Source of the DNA: Pseudonocardiales bacterium
GTDB taxonomy: Bacteria > Actinomycetota > Actinomycetes > Mycobacteriales > QHCD01
DNA: 64,000 nt
NCBI GenBank assembly: GCA_003244255.1
Contig: QHCD01000053.1
Span: 1-64,000 of the forward strand
Reading direction: 5' to 3'
Shown here: one piece after another, positions 27,626-34,692 of the stretch
Layout of the letters: the number at the start of each line of letters is the position of its first letter
Numbering within the stretch: position 1 is the stretch's first letter
Position numbers and translations under genes: made by a program
Notes under the pieces: generated by a model
Databases searched by the model: none
Seen by the model: the letters and a program-made list of their open reading frames with translations, nothing else
What the model was told of the DNA's origin: nothing

Positions 27626-28618
27626 TCAGCTCGGGAAGATCGCGGCGTAACGCCGCAGCAGGTCCTTCGATTGACCGGCCAGCTGCGGCCAGGGCGGCGC
27701 GACGACCGGACTCCCGGCCGGCATCTTGGGGCCGGGCACACCCGCGGCGGCGGGGTAGGCACCGTGCTGCCCCAGGATCGTCTGCCCGGCGCGGCTCGCC
27801 GCGAACGTGACGAACGCATGCGCGAGCGGTGAGAGGTTCTTGCGAGTGGTCACACCTATTGGCCCGTACACGGTGATCGCGCCCGGGCGCGGCCAAACGA
27901 CCTGGATCGGCGATCCCTTCTTCTGGGCGGCGTAGGCAGCGTTGGCGAGCGCGATCCCCGCCCTGTACGTCCCCTGGGCGACGCCGCTCAGCACCTCGTC
28001 GGGGCTGTCGACCTGCTTGGCCCCGTTGCTCTTCAGCCGCTGGTAGAACGGCAGGCCGTAGTCGGGGGCGCTGGCGAAATAGCCGAGCATGCCCAGCGCG
28101 GATGCGGCAAAGGTTGGGCTCGGTATCGCGACGGCGTTGCGGTATTTGGCACCGGCGAGGTCCGCCCACGTCGTCGGCGGCGGTGTGCCCTTGTGCACCA
28201 CGGCGACGAGATAGAGCAGCGCGACGCCGACGAAGTGGTCGGTGCGGTATGCGGCGCCGATCCCGGACTGCGACGTCGGGGGTGTCCACGCTGCGATCAG
28301 CCCCTGCGACTGGAAGCCGTACATCGTGAGCGGGTCGCACGCCCAGATCACGTCCGCCCGGATCCCCCCGCTGCGGGAGTCCCCGGCCACCCGCGCGTTC
28401 AGCTGCCCGGTCGGCGCGCGGAACACGTGCACGGTGCCACCATGCTGTTTCTCGAACGCGGCGACGACGGCCTGTTCGATCGTGTCGGTTGCGCAGGTGT
28501 AGAGCGTCATCGACGACGACGACGAGCCGGTCGCTCGGCTCGAACAGGCCGCGGTGATGGTCAACGCCAGGACGAGGCCGGCGACCGGCAGCCGCACGCG
28601 GGATCGCATCGGCGTCAC
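27626..28618 (-). CDS. extracellular solute-binding lipoprotein, iron(III)/FbpA type
   Basis: This 330-residue periplasmic-binding-protein-like lipoprotein has an N-terminal signal RLPVAGLVLALTITAACSS with lipobox Cys. The mature part shows the type 2 binding-protein pattern TLYTCATDTIEQAVVAAFEK, AGDSRSGGIRADVIWA, YRTDHFVGVALLYL and VAQGTYRAGIALANAAYAAQ. It belongs to the ABC importer downstream. The GTG at 28618 or the ATG at 28609 may start it. Although the family is FbpA-like, the ligand (iron, or another small ligand such as 2-aminoethylphosphonate) cannot be set from sequence alone. Confidence 0.85.
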   Translation of the reverse strand: MTPMRSRVRLPVAGLVLALTITAACSSRATGSSSSSMTLYTCATDTIEQAVVAAFEKQHGGTVHVFRAPTGQLNARVAGDSRSGGIRADVIWACDPLTMYGFQSQGLIAAWTPPTSQSGIGAAYRTDHFVGVALLYLVAVVHKGTPPPTTWADLAGAKYRNAVAIPSPTFAASALGMLGYFASAPDYGLPFYQRLKSNGAKQVDSPDEVLSGVAQGTYRAGIALANAAYAAQKKGSPIQVVWPRPGAITVYGPIGVTTRKNLSPLAHAFVTFAASRAGQTILGQHGAYPAAAGVPGPKMPAGSPVVAPPWPQLAGQSKDLLRRYAAIFPS

Positions 28619-28622
28619 GCTG

Positions 28623-29096
28623 CTACCGCGACCCCGAGTCGGCGAGCACGCCGATCCGGCGGTCGGGGATGTCGGCGCCGAGGATGAGGCAGCGCCCCGA
28701 TCCGGGCGCTTCGCGGCCGATGCCGGCCGGCTGAGCGGGTCCGGCGGACTGACCGGCGGGTCCGGCCAAGCCGTGATGGGCTACCGGCCGCCGAGCGCCG
28801 TGCGGTGCCGCACTAACGGGCCAGCTGTCCGGGTCCCACCGGTTCGGGGCATCGGTCAGCCCGAGCAGGTAGGTGACGGTGCAGTCCAGCGCGACGGCGA
28901 GTTCCGGCAGCTTGGCGACGTCGACCCCCGTGCCGTGCTCCAGGCTGGACACCGTGCGGTTGGTCGTCTGGACGCCGATGCGCCCCAGCCGGGTGACCAC
29001 CTGCTGCTGGGTCAGTCCCAGGTCCCGGCGTCGTAGCCGAATTCGTTGGGGCACGACCAGTTGACGGCCCGACCATGCCTCACCCACTGCGCTCAT
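28623..29096 (-). CDS. XRE-family helix-turn-helix regulator
   Basis: This small DNA-binding protein starts at ATG 29096 (157 residues), with GGAGG 8 bases upstream; ATG 29102 is too close to that site. Residues about 15-80 form a Cro/CI-type HTH: RIRLRRRDLGLTQQQVVTRLGRIG, NRTVSSLEHGTGVDVAKLPELAVALDCTVTYLLGL. The C-terminal half is Gly/Ala/Pro-rich and looks disordered, with no sensing domain. It ends 5 bp before the solute-binding protein start and may be the first gene of that operon, hence a candidate local regulator. Confidence 0.8.
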   Translation of the reverse strand: MSAVGEAWSGRQLVVPQRIRLRRRDLGLTQQQVVTRLGRIGVQTTNRTVSSLEHGTGVDVAKLPELAVALDCTVTYLLGLTDAPNRWDPDSWPVSAAPHGARRPVAHHGLAGPAGQSAGPAQPAGIGREAPGSGRCLILGADIPDRRIGVLADSGSR

Positions 29097-29175
29097 CCGC
29101 ATCGCCTCCGGTGATCTGCACAGTGCACACTGGCAGCGATGGGGAAGTCCGTCAATCACCGATTACGGTGAACCG

Positions 29176-29472
29176 TCATTCGCCGGACGGGTGCACGGCT
29201 GCGGCCGCGACGGCGCCCATGTCGGCGAGCGCGAGCACTTCGTAGCGAGCGAAATTGAAGACCGGCGAGCGTGCTAGCAGCCGCTCGAACTCCTCGTGGC
29301 TATCGACCTCGTAGATCCAGGCGCCGCCGTGCGCGCCGACGATGTGATAGCGGGCGAGCACCTTGCCATCGCGCTCGAGGGTGGACCCGTAGTCGGCCAT
29401 GTTGCCGATCGCCCGCGCCATCTCCTTCGACAGCAGGGCGAGCTCGATCCGCCACAAGACGAGAAACTTCAC
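29176..29472 (-). CDS. muconolactone Delta-isomerase-like protein
   Basis: This 98-residue ferredoxin-fold protein resembles muconolactone isomerase (MIase domain). GTG 29472 has a strong AAGGAGAG ribosome site and gives VKFLVLWRIELALLSKEMARAIG. The longer upstream frame is not supported by a ribosome site. The segment YHIVGAHGGAWIYEVDSHEEFERLL and the end FARYEVLALADM match the family. No other catechol-pathway gene is present, so it may be a stand-alone member rather than a true catabolic isomerase. Confidence 0.75.
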   Translation of the reverse strand: MKFLVLWRIELALLSKEMARAIGNMADYGSTLERDGKVLARYHIVGAHGGAWIYEVDSHEEFERLLARSPVFNFARYEVLALADMGAVAAAAVHPSGE

Positions 29473-29734
29473 GCTCTCTCCTTCGTTTTCCTCGATTCGG
29501 CGCCGCTGCGCGCGCAGCATGCATCGGGTGTGGCCCACAGCCTGCCATGCGACGACGGCGCCCCGGCGTGTCGCTACCGCCGAGGCGGCACGGGGCGGGT
29601 GATACTGAAGGTTTCAGTGGGGCTCTTGTGAAAACGCGCCGAGGGCCCTAGGTTTGGCCTCGGCCGCGCAGAGCGGCCCGTCCAGGCCGTTGCACGCCGA
29701 GTTCCGCCTCAGCGACCGGGCGACCAGCGATACC

Positions 29735-29981
29735 AACGAGGGCGGGAGCAGGGAAGACACGGTCCGGCCACCAGCCAGCTGGCCGATCCGAGTGCCGGCG
29801 CAGCCCGGGCCAGTCCGGGCTCTTGATGGGTCACGCGGTGGGGAAGCCGTTCGTGACCCCCCGCGCCGGTTCGGGGCGCAGTGCGGGCTCGGACGGGCCT
29901 TGGACGGATCCAGATGCAGGTCAATCGTGCCTGCAGGTTGATCTCGTCGTGCTCGCGTCCGACCCGCCGTCTTCGTAGGCG
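29735..29981 (+). promoter_or_regulatory. candidate c-di-AMP (ydaO-type) riboswitch upstream of the rpf-like gene
   Basis: The 5' part has GGGAGCAGGGAAGACACGG (29744-29762), close to the element's GGGAGC-GGGGAACCCA block. The 3' end has TCCGACCCGCCGTCTTCGTA then GGCG (29958-29981), close to the conserved CCGACCCGTCAGCTCACCTC-GTAGGCG end. In actinobacteria this riboswitch class commonly precedes rpf and cell-wall hydrolase genes. Some conserved positions are missing, so a covariance-model search is decisive. The remaining 29473-29734 shows only a hairpin around 29640-29663. Confidence 0.45.
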
Positions 29982-29999
29982 TTGGGGAAGGACCTGTCC

Positions 30000-30770
30000 A
30001 TGTTCGGACAGACTGTGCTCGAACGGCGTGGGCTCGATCAGCGTCGGCTCGACCGGCGTGGGCTCGACCGGCGTGGGCTCGACCGGCGTGGGCGCCGCCT
30101 GCGACGCATCCTCGGCGCGGTCGGCGTCACGGCTGCCATGGTGATCGGTGAGGTTGCGCTGGTCGGCACCGGCTCGGCGAGTGCCGACCCGGCTGCGAAC
30201 GACTGGTATCGGCTGCGCATGTGTGAGTCGAGCGATACCTACTCGATCGACACCGGCAACGGTTACTACGGCGCGTATCAGTTCGACCTGCCGACCTGGC
30301 GCAGCGTTGGAGGGCAGGGCTACCCGAACCAGGCCGCGCCCGCCGAGCAGGACTACCGCGCCCTCTACCTCTACCGGATGCGCGGCTGGGAGCCGTGGAC
30401 GTGCGCCCGGATTCTGGGCCTGCACCAGGACCGCGACGGCGGCTCCGGTGTGGTGCCTCCGCGCGGTGGCAACCCGAATCCGCCCGCGCCTCCTGCGCCT
30501 CCCGCGCCACCGGCGCCACCGGCGCCACCCGCTCCGCCAGGGTCGGCGGCACCCGCATGGCCCGGTGTGCAGTACTTCTACGGCGACTACAGCGCGAACC
30601 TGCGCACCTGGCAGCTGCAGATGCGCAACCGCGGTTACCCGTTCGTCGGGACCGGCTATTTCGGTGACAAGACGCTGAAGTATGTGAAGGTCCTGCAGGC
30701 AAGGAATGGATTGTGCGTCTGCGGGTTCATCGGCCCGAAGACATGGAAGGCGGCCTGGGACGGCCGCTGA
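30000..30770 (+). CDS. resuscitation-promoting-factor-like transglycosylase with C-terminal peptidoglycan-binding domain
   Basis: This secreted cell-wall enzyme starts at ATG 30000, with GGGGAAGGA 7 bases upstream, and has 256 residues. The signal peptide has an unusually long, Arg-rich n-region built from tandem RRGLD repeats, then LGAVGVTAAMVIGEVALV and a cleavage site near ASADPAA. The Rpf-like transglycosylase domain reads NDWYRLRMCESSDTYSID, NGYYGAYQFDLPTWRSVGG and ALYLYRMRGWEPW; the catalytic Glu is in MCESS. A Pro/Ala linker (PPAPPAPPAPP) leads to a domain resembling peptidoglycan-binding repeats (YFGDKTLKYVKVLQ, GFIGPKTWKAAW). Candidate c-di-AMP riboswitch control fits growth-linked wall remodelling. 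Confidence 0.85.
   Translation: MFGQTVLERRGLDQRRLDRRGLDRRGLDRRGRRLRRILGAVGVTAAMVIGEVALVGTGSASADPAANDWYRLRMCESSDTYSIDTGNGYYGAYQFDLPTWRSVGGQGYPNQAAPAEQDYRALYLYRMRGWEPWTCARILGLHQDRDGGSGVVPPRGGNPNPPAPPAPPAPPAPPAPPAPPGSAAPAWPGVQYFYGDYSANLRTWQLQMRNRGYPFVGTGYFGDKTLKYVKVLQARNGLCVCGFIGPKTWKAAWDGR
30016..30090 (+). repeat. 15-bp tandem repeat, five copies, in the rpf-like gene
   Basis: Units start at 30016, 30031, 30046, 30061 and 30076; the last three are identical (GGCTCGACCGGCGTG). They extend the basic n-region of the signal peptide with repeats of GLDRR. Confidence 0.9.
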
Positions 30771-30801
30771 TCGACACCGAGCGCACAACGCTCACGGCAC
30801 A

Positions 30802-30840
30802 CTGCGGGGCCCGGGCCAGAAGACGGCGCGGGCCCCGCAG
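30802..30840 (+). terminator. terminator-like hairpin after the rpf-like gene
   Basis: The arms CTGCGGGGCCCG (30802-30813) and CGGGCCCCGCAG (30829-30840) pair perfectly around a 15-base loop, 32 bp after the stop codon. A second weaker stem (CCCGGC/GCCGGG type) lies at 30968-31004. Nothing else is seen in 30841-31013. Confidence 0.6.
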
Positions 30841-31013
30841 CCGTCGGACACGGGGTCGAGGAACAACGGAACAGCCATTAGCGGCGAGAATAATCTTGCG
30901 AGCGGTCAACCTGTTCTCGCGGAGCGCACACACTTGCTGCAGCCTGTTGCGTTGAGCTTCAGGAAGTGAGCCCGGCTCCTCTCCGGACGGTGAGCGGCCG
31001 GGCTTCGCGCTAT

Positions 31014-31250
31014 TCACGGCCGGTCAACGTCCTGGGAGATAGTGATCGCGTCCATGCGTTCTTGCCAGGGTCCGCTGGCTGACGAGCACCGGGCGAAGGC
31101 ATCGGCGATCCAAAGAAGCGGATCACCGTGCGGTGGCATGTGGTCGTAGAGGAAGGCATCGCTGCGCTTCGCGTGCTGACACGGGACAAGTGCCGTCCGT
31201 TGACTCGGCACAAATACCGCCGACTCCAATTCACCGACATCAGTGCCTGT
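31014..31250 (-). pseudogene. C-terminal remnant of an unidentified conserved protein
   Basis: On the minus strand, about 79 codons up to the stop at 31014 read FVPSQRTALVPCQHAKRSDA, then PLLWIADAFARCSSASGPW. This resembles the common actinobacterial C terminus with an LLWIPDAVAWC-like segment found in certain hypothetical proteins. The reading frame continues upstream only as an out-of-frame overlap with the histidine kinase gene, so the 5' part is gone. It probably marks an old insertion or deletion next to the kinase gene. The identification rests on pattern memory and is weak. Confidence 0.35.
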
Positions 31251-31345
31251 GCTCGGTTGTGGCCGGATTCGGGCGGCGGCCAGCGAGGATCGGGGTGCCG
31301 ACGCTGAGCCCAGCGAGGAGCCACCTGGACCGCGGACGAGATCGT

Positions 31346-32563
31346 CTAACGGCGTGGCGTGATCAGGGTGACCCTCGTGCCCTGTCCGGGTTGGGACCAG
31401 ATGTCGACGGTGCCGCCGAGTTCGGTGATGCGGGCCGTGACGCTCTGCGCCAGGCCATAGCCGGCTGCTCGGGCGCCGGGGGTGAACCCGGTTCCGTGGT
31501 CGCGGACGACGAGCTCGACCGAGTCTTGATCGTCGGGCCGGGTCGCTGGGATGTTGGACAGTGACACGGTGACCTGGTGGGTGTGGGCGTGTTTGATCAC
31601 GTTGTTGAGTAGTTCGCGGACCGCGTCTAGGGTAGCTGGCCATGCGGGGACTTCGGCGGTCCCGGTGAGATCGACGACCTCGACCGACAAGGTCGGGAAC
31701 TCCGCGCTCAGGTGCTCCAGTTGGGTGAGCAGCGTGGCGGGCATCGGACTCTGGTCGGAGTCGGCCAGCAGCGCACGAAGCTGGACTGCCTCGTGAGCGG
31801 CTAGCTGACGTGCATGACTGTGATCGTTCGCGTGGCCGGCTGCCAGCGCCTCCAGGGTCTGCAGGACCGAGTCGTGCATCTTCCGGAATTGCGTGGCCCG
31901 CTCCCGCAACGTGGCCCGCTCTCGTTCGTGCTGCAGGCTGGTGAGCCGTTGCAGTCGGCTGGTGGCCGCGAGCGCACGCAGGACCGGGGTAATCAGGGCT
32001 GCGAACAGGTAGAAGGTTGCGACGCTCACGCCGTTGATGAGTACGCCCGCCGCGGCGTGATGGGTCAGTGCGGGTGTTTGACTGAGCAGGTAGGCGCCGA
32101 TGAGGAGCGCGGTGCCGGCCACAGTCCGCCGTCTGGCTGTTCTGCACAGGGCCAGCGCGACGGCGGAGCCCTGGATGAACGGCAGCATCCACAGCAGCGG
32201 CATCCCGACACGGCCCGAGGCGGGGCAGTCGAGTGCGAGTACGACTATCCCTCCGCAGCCCACCGCGGTGTCGACCCACGCGTGCCAGGTTTGCATCCCG
32301 AATCGTCGCCACGCCCCGACCGTGATCAGCACCGACTCGCCCGTGGCTACCGCGAGAACCGTGCCCGCGACTGCGCCGTTACGGTAAGCGTTGCCACCGG
32401 CCACCGTGATCAATGCTTGTAGCAGCAACTCACCGCGCAGCAGCGCCCACACCACCAGCAGAATCTGGTCGACCTGCTCGACCTCATCATCGGACAGATG
32501 CACCGCACGCCGACCAGCAGCGGTAGTTATGCCGATGCGCCGCCACGGCGATACGTCCATCAT
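31346..32563 (-). CDS. membrane sensor histidine kinase (LuxR-system type)
   Basis: This 405-residue kinase pairs with the divergent LuxR-type regulator. Residues about 35-200 carry six hydrophobic segments forming a membrane sensor region. The dimerisation segment REREERATQ-like RERATQFRKMHDSVLQTLEAL contains the phospho-accepting His in KMHDSVLQ, the HDxxxQ variant of HisKA_3 kinases. The ATP-binding part shows LDAVRELLNNVIKHAHTHQV (N box), VVRDHGTGF (G1) and GYGLAQSV, LITPRR ending. ATG 32563 lies 11 bases after GGAGG; ATG 32572 is also possible. Its 5' end meets or overlaps the start of the divergent gene. Confidence 0.85.
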   Translation of the reverse strand: MMDVSPWRRIGITTAAGRRAVHLSDDEVEQVDQILLVVWALLRGELLLQALITVAGGNAYRNGAVAGTVLAVATGESVLITVGAWRRFGMQTWHAWVDTAVGCGGIVVLALDCPASGRVGMPLLWMLPFIQGSAVALALCRTARRRTVAGTALLIGAYLLSQTPALTHHAAAGVLINGVSVATFYLFAALITPVLRALAATSRLQRLTSLQHERERATLRERATQFRKMHDSVLQTLEALAAGHANDHSHARQLAAHEAVQLRALLADSDQSPMPATLLTQLEHLSAEFPTLSVEVVDLTGTAEVPAWPATLDAVRELLNNVIKHAHTHQVTVSLSNIPATRPDDQDSVELVVRDHGTGFTPGARAAGYGLAQSVTARITELGGTVDIWSQPGQGTRVTLITPRR

Positions 32564-32570
32564 GGATGTC

Positions 32571-32867
32571 ATGACCTCCGCCGGTGGAGCTGTCGTGGCC
32601 ATCATCGCCGACACGGCGCTGGCCCGTAAGGGCCTGACGTATTTCGCTGACGCGGCCGGGGTCGGTGTTGTGGACGCGCAGGACGCCCCGGAGATTGTGC
32701 TGCGCGCCCCGGAAGCCGGTTCGGAGGTCGATGCCGCGGTGCACATCGTCGTGGGTATCCGGTCGGTCAGCATCGAGCAACGCCACCCTCCGACCATCGC
32801 GGTCGTCCAAGCCGCTGCGCGGATGGTCGACGAACTGCTCACGTCCTGGACCGTCGAGGATGACTGA
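32571..32867 (+). CDS. small protein of unknown function upstream of the response regulator
   Basis: This protein of 98 residues or fewer has regular alternation of short hydrophobic strands (VVAIIADTALARKGLTYF, VDAAVHIVVGIRSV) and a helical end (AVVQAAARMVDELL). I do not recognise the family; a distant likeness to Asp23/Gls24-type folds is possible but unproven. The start is unsure: ATG 32562 or 32571 lacks a ribosome site, whereas GTG 32595 follows GGTGGAG by 5 bases and would give 90 residues. It overlaps the regulator gene by 8 bp, so coupled translation with the regulator is likely. Its start region abuts that of the kinase on the other strand. Confidence 0.6.
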   Translation: MTSAGGAVVAIIADTALARKGLTYFADAAGVGVVDAQDAPEIVLRAPEAGSEVDAAVHIVVGIRSVSIEQRHPPTIAVVQAAARMVDELLTSWTVEDD

Positions 32868-33525
32868 CAGCGCCGGGTCGGTGCCCGTGGCGGTGCTCGT
32901 GGTGGAAGACCACCCGGTGTTTCGGGAAGGGTTGAGCCGCACCGTACAGGAAGATCCGAGCCTGCATCTGATCGGCGCGGCAGCCTCGGTCGAGCGCATC
33001 GACTGGCGTGCCCTGTCCGCGGCCGGTGCGGGCGTGGTTGCGCTGCTGGATCTCAACCTGCCGGGTGTCTCCGGCGCTGCGGCGGTACGTCAACTCTGCA
33101 CCACCGGAGTCCAGGTGCTGGTCGTGTCCGCGCAGGAGACCCGCGACACCGTCATCGATGCCCTCGCCGCAGGCGCTCTCGGCTATCTCACCAAGTCCAG
33201 CGACGCCAGCGAGATCCTGCGCGCGATCCACCTGGTTGCTGCGGGGCAAAGCTACATCTCACCCACTCTCGCCTCGTTCCTGCTCGCCGCCGACCACGCC
33301 AACTCGCCGGCCGAGCAGCTGACCGGGCAGGAACGACGGGTCCTTGCGCTGCTCGCCCGCGGTGAACGCGACCTGGACATCGCCGCGCACCTGAACATGT
33401 CGATCCGGACCGTCCGTACACACCTGGAACGAATCCGCGACAAGACCGGCCGCCGCCGCCGCGTTGAACTCGCGCAACTGGTCGCTACGACTGATGAGGA
33501 CGCCACCGGTCCGAGACGTCGCTGA
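32860..33525 (+). CDS. NarL/LuxR-family response regulator
   Basis: This 221-residue two-component regulator starts at ATG 32860 inside the end of the preceding small gene. The receiver domain has the acidic pair Glu16-Asp17 (VVEDHPVFREGL), phospho-acceptor Asp64 in ALLDLNLPG, and the Lys of LTKSSDASEI. The C-terminal LuxR HTH reads LTGQERRVLALLARGERDLDIAAHLNMSIRTVRTHLERI. The kinase partner is encoded divergently, an uncommon layout for this family, in which pairs are usually co-directional. Target genes could be the secreted-protein cassette immediately downstream; this is inferred only from position. Confidence 0.9.
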   Translation: MTDSAGSVPVAVLVVEDHPVFREGLSRTVQEDPSLHLIGAAASVERIDWRALSAAGAGVVALLDLNLPGVSGAAAVRQLCTTGVQVLVVSAQETRDTVIDALAAGALGYLTKSSDASEILRAIHLVAAGQSYISPTLASFLLAADHANSPAEQLTGQERRVLALLARGERDLDIAAHLNMSIRTVRTHLERIRDKTGRRRRVELAQLVATTDEDATGPRRR

Positions 33526-33714
33526 ACCGATGATCTCGACCGCACACGTGTCCTCGCATCGGAGCGGTTGTGGGTATTTCCGCCGAGTACACCAGATCGA
33601 AACGGCGCTACGGTCACCATCACGATCCGCGACCACCGTTTGGGGCTGGCCAGCCGCTGTGCCGACAGGACCGCTGCCGCCCGCGACGTGCCCGTAAACG
33701 AGAAGGAACAGACG

Positions 33715-34218
33715 ATGAGCAGACGATCACGACTATGCGTCGCTGTGATGGCGATCGTGGTGCCGTCCACGTTCCTGGCGGCGTGCGGAGGAGGCGGTGG
33801 CGGGAACGGCGGCGGCGGCGGGGGTCGCTGCTCGGATCCCAATCCGAGCAACCTTGCCCTGACCTTCGCGGCCGTCGTGTGCGTGACAGGTCAGGCGAGC
33901 GTGACCCAAAGCGACGGGTCCACCGAGCTGAAGGTCCGGGTGATGATCACTAACAAGGACCCCAACGAGTTCAACGTCACCACCAGCGACTTCAAGGTCC
34001 TCGACTCGGCAGGGCACGACACTGCAGTCGATCCAGCGACGAGCAACAGCCGCACCGGGTCCAGCGACTGCGTCTACCAGCAGCCAACCGACAACGGCTG
34101 GCCCGTCAGTCCGGGAGCGTCGTTCACCGTGCCTGGACCGATCTGCTTCAACCTGCAGCCCGGCCAGCAGCCCCACCAACTGGTGTGGCAGGGCGACGTC
34201 GCAGTAACTCTGAGTTGA
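33715..34218 (+). CDS. secreted lipoprotein, DUF4352/telethonin-like beta-sandwich
   Basis: This 167-residue lipoprotein starts at ATG 33715 after GAGAAGGAA. A signal peptide ending FLAAC supplies the lipobox Cys, followed by a Gly-rich flexible linker. The remaining domain reads ELKVRVMITNKDPNEFNVTT, then DFKVLDSAG, resembling the DUF4352 immunoglobulin-like fold seen in extracellular lipoproteins. There is a Cys pair that may form a disulfide (SDCVYQQ and GPICFNLQ). It is followed by two more genes on the same strand, the last encoding an S53 peptidase, and may act with it at the cell surface. Confidence 0.65.
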   Translation: MSRRSRLCVAVMAIVVPSTFLAACGGGGGGNGGGGGGRCSDPNPSNLALTFAAVVCVTGQASVTQSDGSTELKVRVMITNKDPNEFNVTTSDFKVLDSAGHDTAVDPATSNSRTGSSDCVYQQPTDNGWPVSPGASFTVPGPICFNLQPGQQPHQLVWQGDVAVTLS

Positions 34219-34233
34219 ATCGAGGACCGACCG

Positions 34234-34692
34234 ATGCCTGACGGGAACACTCCATTCACAGGAGGATCTGGGCCGACCTGGAACGACGCCATGATGTGGG
34301 GTGAAGCCCGCAGGTTCCAGGCGAACAACCCCAACTATATTCCTGGGCCGGGTGAGCCCGACTTCTTCGGCCGGCGACCCCCGCCCACCCCAGAGGAACT
34401 GGGCGAACAGGCGGCGTACCGGCGCGGTGTTCGCTGGATGATGATCTGCCCACTGATCGGGATCATCCTCCTGCGGACAAAAGCCAAGACGCCTCGGCAG
34501 GCGCTCAGACCTGCCCTCTGGACTGCGCTGGCATTCATCTTCGGGTGCTACACCGTCTCCGACCTAGTTCGGGGTGACCTGATCGACCTGCCGGTCGCTC
34601 TCGCCATAGCTGCCGTCGCGACCTGGCGGGCGTGGCGCAACGTCAATCGACTCGGAGCGAAGACGGCAGCCCACGAGCAGGTGGTGCGATGA
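34234..34692 (+). CDS. small membrane protein of unknown function
   Basis: This 152-residue protein has a hydrophilic Pro-rich N-terminal half (PPPTPEELGEQAAYRRG) and a C-terminal half with two or three hydrophobic segments (MMICPLIGIILL, ALWTALAFIFGCYTV, VALAIAAVATW). No family is recognised. ATG 34234 lies 15 bp after the lipoprotein stop, and the gene overlaps the peptidase gene by 4 bp (ATGA), so translation is coupled. The three genes look like one cassette. Confidence 0.6.
   Translation: MPDGNTPFTGGSGPTWNDAMMWGEARRFQANNPNYIPGPGEPDFFGRRPPPTPEELGEQAAYRRGVRWMMICPLIGIILLRTKAKTPRQALRPALWTALAFIFGCYTVSDLVRGDLIDLPVALAIAAVATWRAWRNVNRLGAKTAAHEQVVR

Noticed and set aside
31400-32312. Upstream part of the minus-strand frame ending at 31014
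   Set aside because: It lies antisense-in-frame-shift within the histidine kinase gene and is Arg/Pro-rich; only the last ~79 codons, beyond the kinase gene, look protein-like.
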